From: an uncultured Azospirillum sp.
GTDB lineage: Bacteria > Pseudomonadota > Alphaproteobacteria > RF32 > CAG-239
NCBI GenBank assembly: GCA_900538765.1
Contig: UQAB01000017.1
Coordinates: 1 to 39,548, forward strand
Direction: 5' to 3'
Length of the DNA stretch: 39,548 bases
Each line of letters starts with the position of its first letter. Position 1 is the first letter of the stretch. Of this stretch, positions 1 through 7,203 are shown piece after piece. The notes under the pieces were generated by a model, which ran no database searches, was not told the origin of the DNA, and saw only the letters and a program-made list of their open reading frames with translations. The position numbers and the translations under genes are program-made.

Positions 1-137
1 GCTGACATCCGTCCCTAGCACATACCTAGACAGATATCAGCATATACTTATTTTAAGTCGCAATTATGCTTGACGACTAATACACAAAAGGGTTACTACG
101 CCCTAGGCGACAAACTCTGCCGCTTAAAGTCAGGGTA
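1..137 (-). promoter_or_regulatory. Structured leader RNA, copy A (truncated by window edge), with its promoter
   Basis: Read on the minus strand, this matches the leaders at 3062-3301 and 15494-15739. It has the same GCGGCA hairpin (with one G-U pair, 107-123), the same GTCG/CGAC hairpin around AAGCATAA, and the GATATCTGTC/GACGGATGTC helix that ends near position 1. A promoter is visible as TTGCTA (155-160), a 17-base spacer and TACCCT (132-137). The 3' arm of the closing stem, the terminator and the downstream gene lie beyond the left edge. By analogy that gene should encode another secreted Cys-rich protein read leftward. Confidence 0.75.
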
Positions 138-182
138 ACACAAGGGGATTGTTTTAGCAAGTGCTTTTATCCTGATAACAAA

Positions 183-210
183 AAGCCTCTCATGAAGAGA
201 GGCTTTTTTT
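183..210. terminator. Intrinsic terminator after ettA
   Basis: A perfect 9-bp stem (AAGCCTCTC, 183-191, with GAGAGGCTT, 197-205) has A/T runs on both sides, so it can terminate on either strand. Its main job is likely ettA, whose stop lies six bases away. Confidence 0.85.
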
Positions 211-215
211 ATGCT

Positions 216-1895
216 TTATCTTACCAGCGGTTTGTACTTGATGGCATGAGGATTACAGGCATCGTCGCCCAAACGGCGGCGTTTGTCTTTTTCATATTCT
301 TCAAAGTTGCCTTCAAACCACACGACCTGGCTGTCCCCCTCATAGGCAATGATATGCGTAGCCAAACGGTCAAGAAACCAGCGGTCGTGCGATGTTACCA
401 GAACGCAGCCGGGATATTCCATAATTCCCTCTTCCAGAGAACGCAGTGTATCAACGTCCAAATCGTTTGTCGGTTCATCAAGCAGAATAACATTGGCGCC
501 TTTTTTAAGCATTTTTGCCAAGTGAACACGGTTGCGTTCACCACCGGAAAGCTGTCCGACTTTTTTCTGCTGATCGCCGCCCTTAAAATTAAACTGCCCG
601 ACATAGGCACGAGAGGGCATTTCTTTTTTGCCCAACTGGATGATATCCAGCCCGTCAGAAATTTCTTCCCAAACATTTTTATCGGCATTCAGTTCATCGC
701 GCGTTTGATCCACATAGCCCAAGTCAACGGTTTCACCGATACGGATTTCTCCGGAATCCGGCTTTTCCTGTCCGGTAATCATTCTAAACAGGGTCGTTTT
801 TCCGGCACCGTTCGGACCGATAATACCGACAATCGCCCCTTTCGGAATTTTGAATGACAAATTGTCAATCAACAGACGGTCACCATAGCCCTTACTGATA
901 TTATTGGCTTCAATCACCAAATCTCCTAAGCGCTCGGTCATCGGAATATTGATATGCGCCTGTGTAATTTTATCTTTTGTTGCGGCGGACAACAATTCAT
1001 CATAAGCATTAATACGCGCTTTAGATTTAGCCTGACGTGCTTTCGGATTTTTGCGAATCCATTCCAGCTCATTCGCCAATGTCCGCTGACGGGCGCTTTC
1101 TTCCTTGGCTTCCTGCTCAAGGCGTTTTTGTTTTTGCTCCAGCCAGGAACTGTAGTTTCCCTCATAAGGAATCCCCTGCCCGCGGTCAAGTTCCAAAATC
1201 CAACCGGTGACATTATCAAGGAAGTAACGGTCATGCGTTACCATAACAACCGTTCCGTTATAATTTTGCAAGTGTTTTTCCAGCCAAGCTACGGATTCCG
1301 CATCCAAGTGGTTGGTCGGTTCGTCAAGCAAAAGCATGTCCGGTTTTTGCAACAGCAGGCGGCACAGGGCGACACGGCGTTTTTCACCGCCGGAAAGTTT
1401 TGTGACATCAGCATCTGCCGGCGGGCAACGCAGCGCGTCCATGGCAATCTGTATTGTACGTTCAATATCCCAGCCGTCACAGGCATCTATCTTTTCCTGC
1501 AATGCGGCCTGCTCTTCAATCAGGGCATTCATCTCATCATCTGACATCGGTTCGGCAAACTTCATGGAAACTTCTTCATAACGCTTCAGCAAATCGCGAA
1601 CTTCGCCCATGCCGTCCATAATATTTTCCATGACGTTTTTGTTCGGATCAAGTTTCGGTTCCTGCTCCAAATAACCGACTCTGACGCCTTCAGCCGCCCA
1701 TGCTTCGCCGTTAAAATCCTTGTCCACGCCGGCCATGATTTTCAACAAGGTAGACTTACCGGCGCCGTTAACGCCCAAAACGCCGATTTTTGCGCCGGGC
1801 AGAAATGACAGGGTAATCCCCTTGAACAACTCTTTGCCATTCGGAAAGACTTTGGTTAAATTCTGCATTACATAGACATACTGGTAAGATGCCAT
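216..1895 (-). CDS. ettA: Energy-dependent translational throttle protein EttA (ABC-F ATPase)
   Basis: EttA is a soluble ABC-F ATPase that binds the ribosomal E site and gates the first elongation steps according to the ATP/ADP ratio. The 559-residue product has two ABC domains without membrane segments. The first has Walker A GVNGAGKS at residues 41-48, an LSGGE signature and LLLDEPTNHLD. The second has GPNGAGKT, LSGGE and LLDEPTNDLD. Length and N-terminus (a FLPGAKIGVLG stretch) match EttA rather than Uup or YheS. I chose the ATG at 1895 over an in-frame GTG at 1901 because AGGAG sits 9 bases before the ATG but only 3 before the GTG. It is monocistronic, with its own promoter and terminator. 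Confidence 0.95.
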   Translation of the reverse strand: MASYQYVYVMQNLTKVFPNGKELFKGITLSFLPGAKIGVLGVNGAGKSTLLKIMAGVDKDFNGEAWAAEGVRVGYLEQEPKLDPNKNVMENIMDGMGEVRDLLKRYEEVSMKFAEPMSDDEMNALIEEQAALQEKIDACDGWDIERTIQIAMDALRCPPADADVTKLSGGEKRRVALCRLLLQKPDMLLLDEPTNHLDAESVAWLEKHLQNYNGTVVMVTHDRYFLDNVTGWILELDRGQGIPYEGNYSSWLEQKQKRLEQEAKEESARQRTLANELEWIRKNPKARQAKSKARINAYDELLSAATKDKITQAHINIPMTERLGDLVIEANNISKGYGDRLLIDNLSFKIPKGAIVGIIGPNGAGKTTLFRMITGQEKPDSGEIRIGETVDLGYVDQTRDELNADKNVWEEISDGLDIIQLGKKEMPSRAYVGQFNFKGGDQQKKVGQLSGGERNRVHLAKMLKKGANVILLDEPTNDLDVDTLRSLEEGIMEYPGCVLVTSHDRWFLDRLATHIIAYEGDSQVVWFEGNFEEYEKDKRRRLGDDACNPHAIKYKPLVR

Positions 1896-1938
1896 GTCCA
1901 CTCACTCCTTAAAACATAATCAATTAATCTCTGAGCCG

Positions 1939-1966
1939 AGTATAACGAATTATTCAGAAGTTGCAA
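1939..1966 (-). promoter_or_regulatory. ettA promoter
   Basis: On the minus strand TTGCAA (1961-1966), a 16-base spacer and TATACT (1939-1944) lie about 45 bases upstream of the ettA start. This is a good sigma70-type match. Confidence 0.65.
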
Positions 1967-1991
1967 TCTTTTAATTTACGGAAAAATGACA

Positions 1992-2648
1992 CTATTTACG
2001 GCGTTTAATATGACGGACACCACCACTGTCTGCCGCCGCGGGAGAAACATCCGGCGCGGACGGAAGCGGCGCTGCAACAGACGGCAGCGAATTGTCTTCG
2101 GCATTTTCCTGAGGTTTGTAAACGGTTTGAACATCTGTGTCACTGCCGGTTGACTTGATTTTAAGCTCTTTCACCTCGGCATTGCCGCTTCCCTGATAAA
2201 TTGCCTGCAAATCATCCCTGATTTTGGCGTTTTTCTGATAAATCTGGCTGGCATCATAAGGTTCTCGTGGGGTGACAATCGTTCCATCCGGCATTTTTAT
2301 CGTGCCATCCGCGTATAAAACGGCCTGAAAAATTGCCTGATTGTCAAAACGGCGGTTGATTTTATCACATTCAAAAAAACCGTCATATTGCTTGGAAATA
2401 TAAGCATTGGCCTTTTCCTCATTATAGGCATACATTCCCTGCGCCTGAATGCTGTTGCTAGGCGCTTTGGAAATCAGAATCGCCCGCGCCAGAAGTTCAA
2501 AAGTATCATATTTTGAAGCACCGCAGGCCAGCCCCTGCCCGGCAACGGAACCAAGCGCGCGCACTTCTTCAATATAAGGTACTTGCGCCGCAGCCTGCGG
2601 AAAATTCAGCAGGAGCATTCCGAATACAGCCATTGACAATTTTTTCAT
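1992..2648 (-). CDS. Secreted protein of unknown function
   Basis: This 218-residue product is not a family I recognise. It starts with a classical Sec signal peptide (MKKLSMAVFGMLLLNFPQAAAQ, cleavage likely after AAA or AAQ). The body contains repeated DGTI-type turns around residues 115-125. The C-terminal ~45 residues are rich in Pro, Ala and Ser with a basic last segment (HIKRRK), which suggests an unstructured tail. AAGGAGG precedes the ATG at good spacing. It has its own promoter and is separated from ettA by about 95 bases, so the two need not be cotranscribed. Likely periplasmic; function unknown. Confidence 0.8.
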   Translation of the reverse strand: MKKLSMAVFGMLLLNFPQAAAQVPYIEEVRALGSVAGQGLACGASKYDTFELLARAILISKAPSNSIQAQGMYAYNEEKANAYISKQYDGFFECDKINRRFDNQAIFQAVLYADGTIKMPDGTIVTPREPYDASQIYQKNAKIRDDLQAIYQGSGNAEVKELKIKSTGSDTDVQTVYKPQENAEDNSLPSVAAPLPSAPDVSPAAADSGGVRHIKRRK

Positions 2649-2674
2649 CTTTCAGCCTCCTTACAACAGGGATG

Positions 2675-2702
2675 ATTATAGTAAATTGAAAGAAAATAGC
2701 AA
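2675..2702 (-). promoter_or_regulatory. Promoter of the secreted unknown at 1992-2648
   Basis: TTGCTA (2697-2702), a 16-base spacer and a perfect TATAAT (2675-2680) are read on the minus strand, roughly 30 bases before the start codon. Confidence 0.6.
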
Positions 2703-2731
2703 GTTTTTTACTCATTTTACGAAAATTATGG

Positions 2732-2760
2732 TTGACAAACGGGGAGATTTAGCTTAAGTT
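2732..2760 (+). promoter_or_regulatory. rpmJ promoter
   Basis: A consensus TTGACA (2732-2737), a 17-base spacer and TAAGTT (2755-2760) lie 30 bases upstream of the L36 start codon. Confidence 0.75.
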
Positions 2761-2789
2761 TCGGGCAAATAGCTTGTAAAGGAAAGAAA

Positions 2790-2915
2790 ATGAAAGTTTA
2801 TAGCTCTTTAAAATCTAAAAAAGTACGCGATAAGGATTGTAAAGTTGTCCGCCGCAAAGGCCGCGTCTATATCATCAACAAGAAAAACCCGAAAATGAAA
2901 GCTCGTCAGGGTTAA
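2790..2915 (+). CDS. rpmJ: 50S ribosomal protein L36
   Basis: This 41-residue ORF begins MKVYSSLKSKKVRDKDCKVV and ends NPKMKARQG, typical of alphaproteobacterial L36. It is strongly basic and carries VRRKGRVYII in the middle. The zinc-binding cysteine set of the C+ form is not present, as in most alphaproteobacterial L36 proteins. A GGAAAG site lies 5 bases before the ATG. L36 is the smallest large-subunit protein and binds 23S rRNA. The gene stands alone between a consensus promoter and a terminator, outside the spc operon, which is usual for this group. Confidence 0.95.
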   Translation: MKVYSSLKSKKVRDKDCKVVRRKGRVYIINKKNPKMKARQG

Positions 2916-2948
2916 TCGTTGAAGATTAAATTTTTAGCAATTCAATAA

Positions 2949-2976
2949 AGTCCGCAGTTTTTAAGCGGGCTTTTTT
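2949..2976 (+). terminator. rpmJ terminator
   Basis: An AGTCCGC / GCGGGCT stem (2949-2955 and 2965-2971) is followed by six T. Confidence 0.85.
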
Positions 2977-3050
2977 GTATCTATATATCTTGCGCAATAA
3001 GAAACAATATTTTTATTATAAAATCTTCTTTATTTTTCCACCATCTTCTG

Positions 3051-3301
3051 TATAATTGTTATTAGGCGGCAGAGTTTGCCGCCGAGGGCGTCGAAACCCT
3101 TTCATCATATCAGTCGTCAAGCATAACTGCGACTTAAAATAAATATATGCTGATATCTGTCTGTGTGCTAGGGACGGATGTCGGCGTTATAAGGCTTTGC
3201 ACGAAAGCGCTGAGCCGTTTTGATATGATACGGTTTCGAACATCCGCCCGTCTTCTTTATGAAGCGGGTTTTGTTTTAATCTCAAAACAAGGATGTTCAA
3301 C
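3051..3301 (+). promoter_or_regulatory. Structured 5' leader RNA, copy B, with promoter -10
   Basis: A perfect TATAAT (3051-3056) puts the start near 3062, just before hairpin P1 (GGCGGCA 3065-3071 with TGCCGCC 3077-3083). A long stem P2 then closes the core: GGGCG (3086-3090), TCGAAACC (3091-3098) and TCATATCA (3105-3112) pair with TGATATGA (3221-3228), GGTTTCGA (3232-3239) and CGCCC (3245-3249). Inside P2 are P3 (AGTCG/CGACT, 3112-3134), P4 (GATATCTGTC 3152-3161 with GACGGATGTC 3173-3182) and P5 (GGCT 3193-3196 with AGCC 3213-3216). A terminator hairpin and an anti-SD helix follow. The copy at 15494-15739 keeps these helices with compensatory changes, which supports a functional RNA. I do not recognise a named family. 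Confidence 0.8.
3247..3277 (+). terminator. Leader terminator (attenuator) in copy B
   Basis: CCCG (3247-3250) and CTTC (3252-3255) pair with GAAG (3261-3264) and CGGG (3265-3268), followed by TTTTGTTTT. It lies inside the leader, before the start codon, so it would attenuate the downstream gene. Its 5' arm overlaps CGCCC (3245-3249), the last part of P2, so terminator and full P2 compete. Confidence 0.75.
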
Positions 3302-4225
3302 ATGAATATGAACTTTAAATTTTTATTTTTAGGGACGAGCCTGTCCTTAATTCCGAATATAACTTATGCGCAATGCGCGGTTACAGACTGCCAACAACTG
3401 GGCTACACTTCTCTTAAATCTTGTGATGGCGGGTTGAAATGTCCCTTTGGCGAATATTGGGCTTGTCCTTGTGATGAGGCTTATAAATACACCTGTACCG
3501 GAACAAATGAACAACCGGGAACGGATAAGTGCGGCGACAAATATAAATCCTGTACTTGTACTTCCGGTTACGAATGGAAAGATGGTAAGTGTCAGACCAA
3601 AGGCGCTGTTCTCGGCCAATGTACCGGTTATGCCAAAAACTGCTCTATCGGGCAGCTATTGAACAGCGATGGAACTTGTACAACGGATAAAGTTTCCGGT
3701 AAGACACCGGTTGGTATCGTTATTGCCATAAAAGACAACTGCGGCTGGGCAATGACAGCAAGTCCGATTGCAACAAATATTGAGTGGTCGACAGAGAGTA
3801 ATAGTACTGGCGCTTTCCAGTCATATGATTGGCAACAAGCTATTAAAGACTTTGACGTCAGTGGAAATATGACCAAGATTATTCAGACAGCTAATGGTAA
3901 CAGCCGTAAATATCCGGCAGCATATGCGGCATTGAACTATGCGCCGAGCGCAGCTCCTGCCACAAAGGGTAAGTGGATGTTGCCGACAGCAGGTATTTTG
4001 GGCAGCCTTTATACGAATCTGAACGCCATTAAAAAGACGATTTCTAAGATAGGCGGCACACAAGATACAAACGATAAATATATCTGGTCGTCAACCGAGC
4101 GTAACGCTTCTATGGTGTGGGTCTTCATTCCGTACGCTCACGGTGCCGGTGAACAAGGTGGTTTAGGCTACGGCGATAAGTACAACCCCAGCGATAGCGC
4201 CGTTCGCCCGGTTTTGGCTTTTTAA
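3302..4225 (+). CDS. Secreted Cys-rich protein with DUF1566-like C-terminal domain (paralogue 1)
   Basis: The 307-residue product starts with a Sec signal peptide ending near NITYA-QC. A Cys-rich, EGF-like region follows to about residue 125, with spaced Cys pairs and CPFGEYWACP and GYEWKDGKCQ motifs. The C-terminal ~180 residues end in a GKWMLP ... YIWSSTE ... VRPVLAF pattern. That pattern is typical of DUF1566 and related C-type-lectin-like domains, which often bind ligands at the cell surface. I chose ATG 3302 because AAGGA (3289-3293) is 8 bases upstream; the in-frame ATG at 3293 overlaps this site. Expression is probably controlled by the structured leader directly upstream. A paralogue lies at 15740-16678. 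Exported; precise function unknown. Confidence 0.8.
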   Translation: MNMNFKFLFLGTSLSLIPNITYAQCAVTDCQQLGYTSLKSCDGGLKCPFGEYWACPCDEAYKYTCTGTNEQPGTDKCGDKYKSCTCTSGYEWKDGKCQTKGAVLGQCTGYAKNCSIGQLLNSDGTCTTDKVSGKTPVGIVIAIKDNCGWAMTASPIATNIEWSTESNSTGAFQSYDWQQAIKDFDVSGNMTKIIQTANGNSRKYPAAYAALNYAPSAAPATKGKWMLPTAGILGSLYTNLNAIKKTISKIGGTQDTNDKYIWSSTERNASMVWVFIPYAHGAGEQGGLGYGDKYNPSDSAVRPVLAF

Positions 4226-4249
4226 TTTTTATAAGAAGTAGAGACTGAA

Positions 4250-4276
4250 AAGGCGCCGGATTTTGTCCGGCTCCTT
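4250..4276. terminator. Bidirectional terminator between the Cys-rich gene and pyk
   Basis: AAGG-GCCGGA (4250-4260) pairs with TCCGGC-CCTT (4266-4276), one mismatch inside. A T-rich run follows on both strands, serving pyk (minus) and the gene at 3302-4225 (plus). Confidence 0.8.
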
Positions 4277-4280
4277 AAGA

Positions 4281-5711
4281 TTATTTTTCGGGAATATAAA
4301 CCGTATGAAGCATATTGGTACGGCCTTTCTTTCCCAGCGGGAAGCCGGCAGTAATAATAATATGCTCGCCCGGTTTGGCAAAGCCGTTCTCAACCGCAAC
4401 TTTAATAGCGATATCCTCAATCTTGTCAAAACTTTTGAAGCTGGCCTTATTGACAAAGCTCTTGGCTCCCCAGACAATCCCCAAACGGCGGGCAACCACG
4501 ATATCCGGCGTAATGGCGATAATCGGCAAATTCGGACGTTCGCGCGCCGTCAAAAAGGTTGTCAGCCCGGATGAGGTATAAGTTACAATACAGGCAACTT
4601 TATTTAAGACTCCGGCAATGTCGCTGGCGGCAAAGGTAATAGAATCGGACTCGCCGACACAACAGGGATGAACGCGGGAATTTTCCATTGAACGATAGAA
4701 CAAAGGATCAGCTTCAACTTCCGTAATAATATCGCGCATCATTTTGACGGCTTCCACCGGATATTTACCTGCGGCGCTTTCTGCAGACAGCATGACCGTA
4801 TCTGCCCCGTCATAAACGGCTGTGGCAACGTCTGAAGCCTCAGCGCGGGTCGGGCTCGGATTATTAATCATTGACTCAAGCATCTGCGTCGCGATAATAA
4901 CAGGTCTGGCATAACGGCGGCAGGCGGAAACAATTCTTTTCTGCAAAACGGGTACAGTCTGAATCGGGCATTCAACCCCCAAATCACCACGCGCAACCAT
5001 AATACCGTCAGACAATTTGATAATCTCATCAAGCTCATTGATAGCATTGGGTTTTTCCAGTTTTGAAATGACCCAGGCTTTATCGCCGATGAGTTTCTTG
5101 GCCATACGGACATCGTCGGCTTTTTGAACAAAAGACAGACAAATCCAGTCGAAACCAAGTTTTAGAGCAAACTTCAAATCTTCTTCGTCTTTTTTGGTAA
5201 TTGCAGAAATCGGCAAAGTGATATTCGGCAGATTTACGCCTTTGTGACCGGATAAAATTCCCCCGACATTAACCGTTGTCCATATATTTTTCTTATCGCA
5301 TTTATCAACATGCAGGCGGATGTTGCCGTCATTCAACAACAGTTCATCTCCGGCCTTGACCGCCTGAAAGATTTCGGGATGCGGCAGTGTCACGCGTTGC
5401 TCATCACCCGGCTTTTCTTCCATATCAAATTTGAAAGTCTGGCCTTCTTTTAATAAAACCTGCCCGTTTTTGAACTCGCCGACGCGGAGTTTAGGCCCTT
5501 GCATGTCGGCAATCAGCGTAATGTGTATGCCCTTTTGTTCCGAAAGCTTGCGGACAATATCATAACGCGCCTTATGTTCAGCGTGGGTTCCGTGGCTGAA
5601 ATTGAAACGAAACGCATCAGCGCCGGCGTCAATCAGCTTTTCAATAACTTCTTTGGAATCAGATGACGGGCCGATTGTCGCCAGGATATTGGTTTTGGTT
5701 TTTTGAGGCAT
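4281..5711 (-). CDS. pyk: Pyruvate kinase
   Basis: Pyruvate kinase transfers phosphate from phosphoenolpyruvate to ADP, the last step of glycolysis. The 476-residue product has ATIGPSS near the N-terminus, the substrate-loop FRFNFSHGTH, the MVARGDLGVE motif that binds the divalent cation, and a normal C-terminal allosteric domain. Length matches bacterial enzymes (about 470-480). The ATG at 5711 is chosen because AGGA lies 7 bases before it; a longer TTG start at 5729 would overlap that site. It is read alone, diverging from gapR. Confidence 0.96.
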   Translation of the reverse strand: MPQKTKTNILATIGPSSDSKEVIEKLIDAGADAFRFNFSHGTHAEHKARYDIVRKLSEQKGIHITLIADMQGPKLRVGEFKNGQVLLKEGQTFKFDMEEKPGDEQRVTLPHPEIFQAVKAGDELLLNDGNIRLHVDKCDKKNIWTTVNVGGILSGHKGVNLPNITLPISAITKKDEEDLKFALKLGFDWICLSFVQKADDVRMAKKLIGDKAWVISKLEKPNAINELDEIIKLSDGIMVARGDLGVECPIQTVPVLQKRIVSACRRYARPVIIATQMLESMINNPSPTRAEASDVATAVYDGADTVMLSAESAAGKYPVEAVKMMRDIITEVEADPLFYRSMENSRVHPCCVGESDSITFAASDIAGVLNKVACIVTYTSSGLTTFLTARERPNLPIIAITPDIVVARRLGIVWGAKSFVNKASFKSFDKIEDIAIKVAVENGFAKPGEHIIITAGFPLGKKGRTNMLHTVYIPEK

Positions 5712-5814
5712 ATTTTTTTCCTTAAACAAGTTTACCTATACATTGGCGATATAATAACTCAAAATAAGTTAACAAGATATTATATTGCTCAGATATCCCA
5801 CTAAAATTTATTGC

Positions 5815-5843
5815 TTGTAAAATAAAACGAGTTTTGTTAAATT
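5815..5843 (+). promoter_or_regulatory. gapR promoter
   Basis: TTGTAA (5815-5820), a 17-base spacer and TAAATT (5838-5843) lie 37 bases upstream of the gapR start. Confidence 0.55.
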
Positions 5844-5880
5844 CAGTGCAATGTTTAATCGTTTTTAAGGAGTTAAGATT

Positions 5881-6123
5881 ATGAGCGAGATTGGTGGAAT
5901 TGACAGTTCAAGACTGGCATCATTGATTGAAAGAATCGAACATCTGGAAGAAGAAAAAGCAGCGATTGCTTCTGATATCCGCGATATTTTTGCCGAAGCC
6001 AAAGGCGCCGGATTTGACGTTAAAATCATGCGTACGATCTTGAAGCTGCGCAAAATGAATGCGGCTGACCGCGACGAACAGGAAATTTTGCTGGAAACAT
6101 ATCGCAAAGCTCTGGATATTTAA
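5881..6123 (+). CDS. gapR: GapR-like nucleoid protein (DUF2312/UPF0335)
   Basis: The 80-residue protein fits the DUF2312 family, found mainly in alphaproteobacteria. The family includes Caulobacter GapR, which clamps overtwisted DNA ahead of forks and transcription and stimulates topoisomerases. The N-terminal half is a charged coiled coil (SRLASLIERIEHLEEEKAAI); the second half has the typical GFDVKIMRTILKLRKM segment and a DEQE...Y end. AAGGAG (5867-5872) sits 8 bases before the ATG. It has its own promoter and a strong terminator, so it is monocistronic. Function is by family; essentiality here is unknown. Confidence 0.88.
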   Translation: MSEIGGIDSSRLASLIERIEHLEEEKAAIASDIRDIFAEAKGAGFDVKIMRTILKLRKMNAADRDEQEILLETYRKALDI

Positions 6124-6141
6124 TTTTACCGGAATCAAAAA

Positions 6142-6169
6142 ATCCTCCTGAAACCAGGAGGATTTTTTT
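6142..6169 (+). terminator. gapR terminator
   Basis: A 9-bp stem, ATCCTCCTG (6142-6150) with CAGGAGGAT (6155-6163), is followed by seven T in all. Confidence 0.9.
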
Positions 6170-6181
6170 GTTGTTTCCCGC

Positions 6182-6673
6182 TTACAAGCCCCAACGGGTA
6201 TAACGCGGAAACTTAACATAATTACATCCCTTATCGCCAAACTGCGGGCAAGACGGACCGACATAACTCATCTCCATATCAATAACATGGTAAAAAAGAT
6301 AGTTCTGACGTTTGATTTGCAAAAACAGCGGCGCCATTGACGTTTCAACAACAATCTGGTCATAAGTCGTATCCTTGGTGACTGGGTTTGGACTCTTCAA
6401 AAACGGCAGACACAACAAAACATCCTTCTGCCCTTCAGCCGGAGAGCATGACAAGGCGTGGTTCTGCCAATCAGACAAAACCGTAAAATATTCCTGCTGC
6501 GCCCCTTGTTTGTTTTTGATTTTTTCAATTTTTACGTTTCCGTCAAAAATGTTTCCGGGTTGAGGATTTACATTTATCCAAGTGCCGTACAGGCCGTTAA
6601 AGGCGGCATATCCCCATAAAACTGCAATAATAACCAAAACGGCGGACAAAGCTAAAATAAGATATTTTTTCAT
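6182..6673 (-). CDS. Membrane-anchored protein of unknown function
   Basis: This 163-residue product is not recognised. Residues ~4-27 form one hydrophobic helix that could be an uncleaved signal anchor, leaving a periplasmic domain. That domain begins GLYGTWINVNPQPG and contains several cysteines (for example LSCSPAEG, LLCLPF and a GPSCPQFGDKGCNY cluster near the end), which may form disulfides. AGGAG lies 8 bases before the start. Only 11 bases separate it from the transporter gene upstream, whose stop region overlaps this ribosome site, so the three genes probably form one operon. Confidence 0.75.
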   Translation of the reverse strand: MKKYLILALSAVLVIIAVLWGYAAFNGLYGTWINVNPQPGNIFDGNVKIEKIKNKQGAQQEYFTVLSDWQNHALSCSPAEGQKDVLLCLPFLKSPNPVTKDTTYDQIVVETSMAPLFLQIKRQNYLFYHVIDMEMSYVGPSCPQFGDKGCNYVKFPRYTRWGL

Positions 6674-6684
6674 TTATGAAGCTC

Positions 6685-7203
6685 CTATAATTTGAAAACA
6701 ATACCGACAACCGCGGCAATAACCATGTAATATATCGGGCTGATTTTACAGAATCCGATTGCGGCGAGAAATGCCAAAAAGATTATCAGATTTTCCAGAG
6801 AAACAACGGAAATTTTCGCAATTTCCCAGCCGGCCATAAAAATCAGGGCAATAACAGCCGGGCGAATACCGGACAGGATGCTCTGCACATAAGGATTATC
6901 GCTGAACTTGGTTAACAGTCGGGAAACCAGCATTATAATAATCAACGACGGCAAAACTAACCCGAAAGTAGCAATTACCGCTCCAGAAATTCCGGCTGCC
7001 TTATAACCGGCAAAAGTTGCCATATTCACCCCCAAGGGACCCGGCGTCGACTCGGAAACGGCAATCATATCCGCCAGTTCTGAAGCTGTAAACCACGGAT
7101 AATGTTCCGCCAAATCAAATAAAAACGGTACGGTTACCAAACCGCCGCCAATGGCAAAAAGCCCAATTTTGAAAAATTCGTAAAACAGCAGCAGATATAT
7201 CAT
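6685..7203 (-). CDS. Chromate transporter family half-protein (second subunit)
   Basis: A 172-residue integral membrane protein of the short-chain CHR (ChrA) family. It has the N-terminal FFKIGLFAIGGGLVTVPFL motif and the STPGPLGVNMATFAGY motif typical of CHR half-proteins, then four or so hydrophobic helices. CHR proteins act as single long chains or as pairs of half-size subunits. Here the partner starts upstream at 7733 and the two genes overlap by four bases (ATGA), implying coupled translation. Family members export chromate, but the true substrate here is uncertain. Confidence 0.88.
   Translation of the reverse strand: MIYLLLFYEFFKIGLFAIGGGLVTVPFLFDLAEHYPWFTASELADMIAVSESTPGPLGVNMATFAGYKAAGISGAVIATFGLVLPSLIIIMLVSRLLTKFSDNPYVQSILSGIRPAVIALIFMAGWEIAKISVVSLENLIIFLAFLAAIGFCKISPIYYMVIAAVVGIVFKL

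Noticed and set aside
395..688. ORFs antisense or in other frames of ettA
   Set aside because: They are shadows of the strongly supported ettA frame.
3062..3301. Leader as an integron attC site or IS200/IS605-type end
   Set aside because: No integrase or transposase gene, no cassette array, and the copies sit at gene 5' ends with promoter, terminator and anti-SD, which fits a leader RNA better.
3302..4225. Diversity-generating retroelement target (C-type-lectin-like variable protein)
   Set aside because: No reverse transcriptase, template repeat or adenine-specific substitution pattern is visible in the window. Left open only as a genome-level check.
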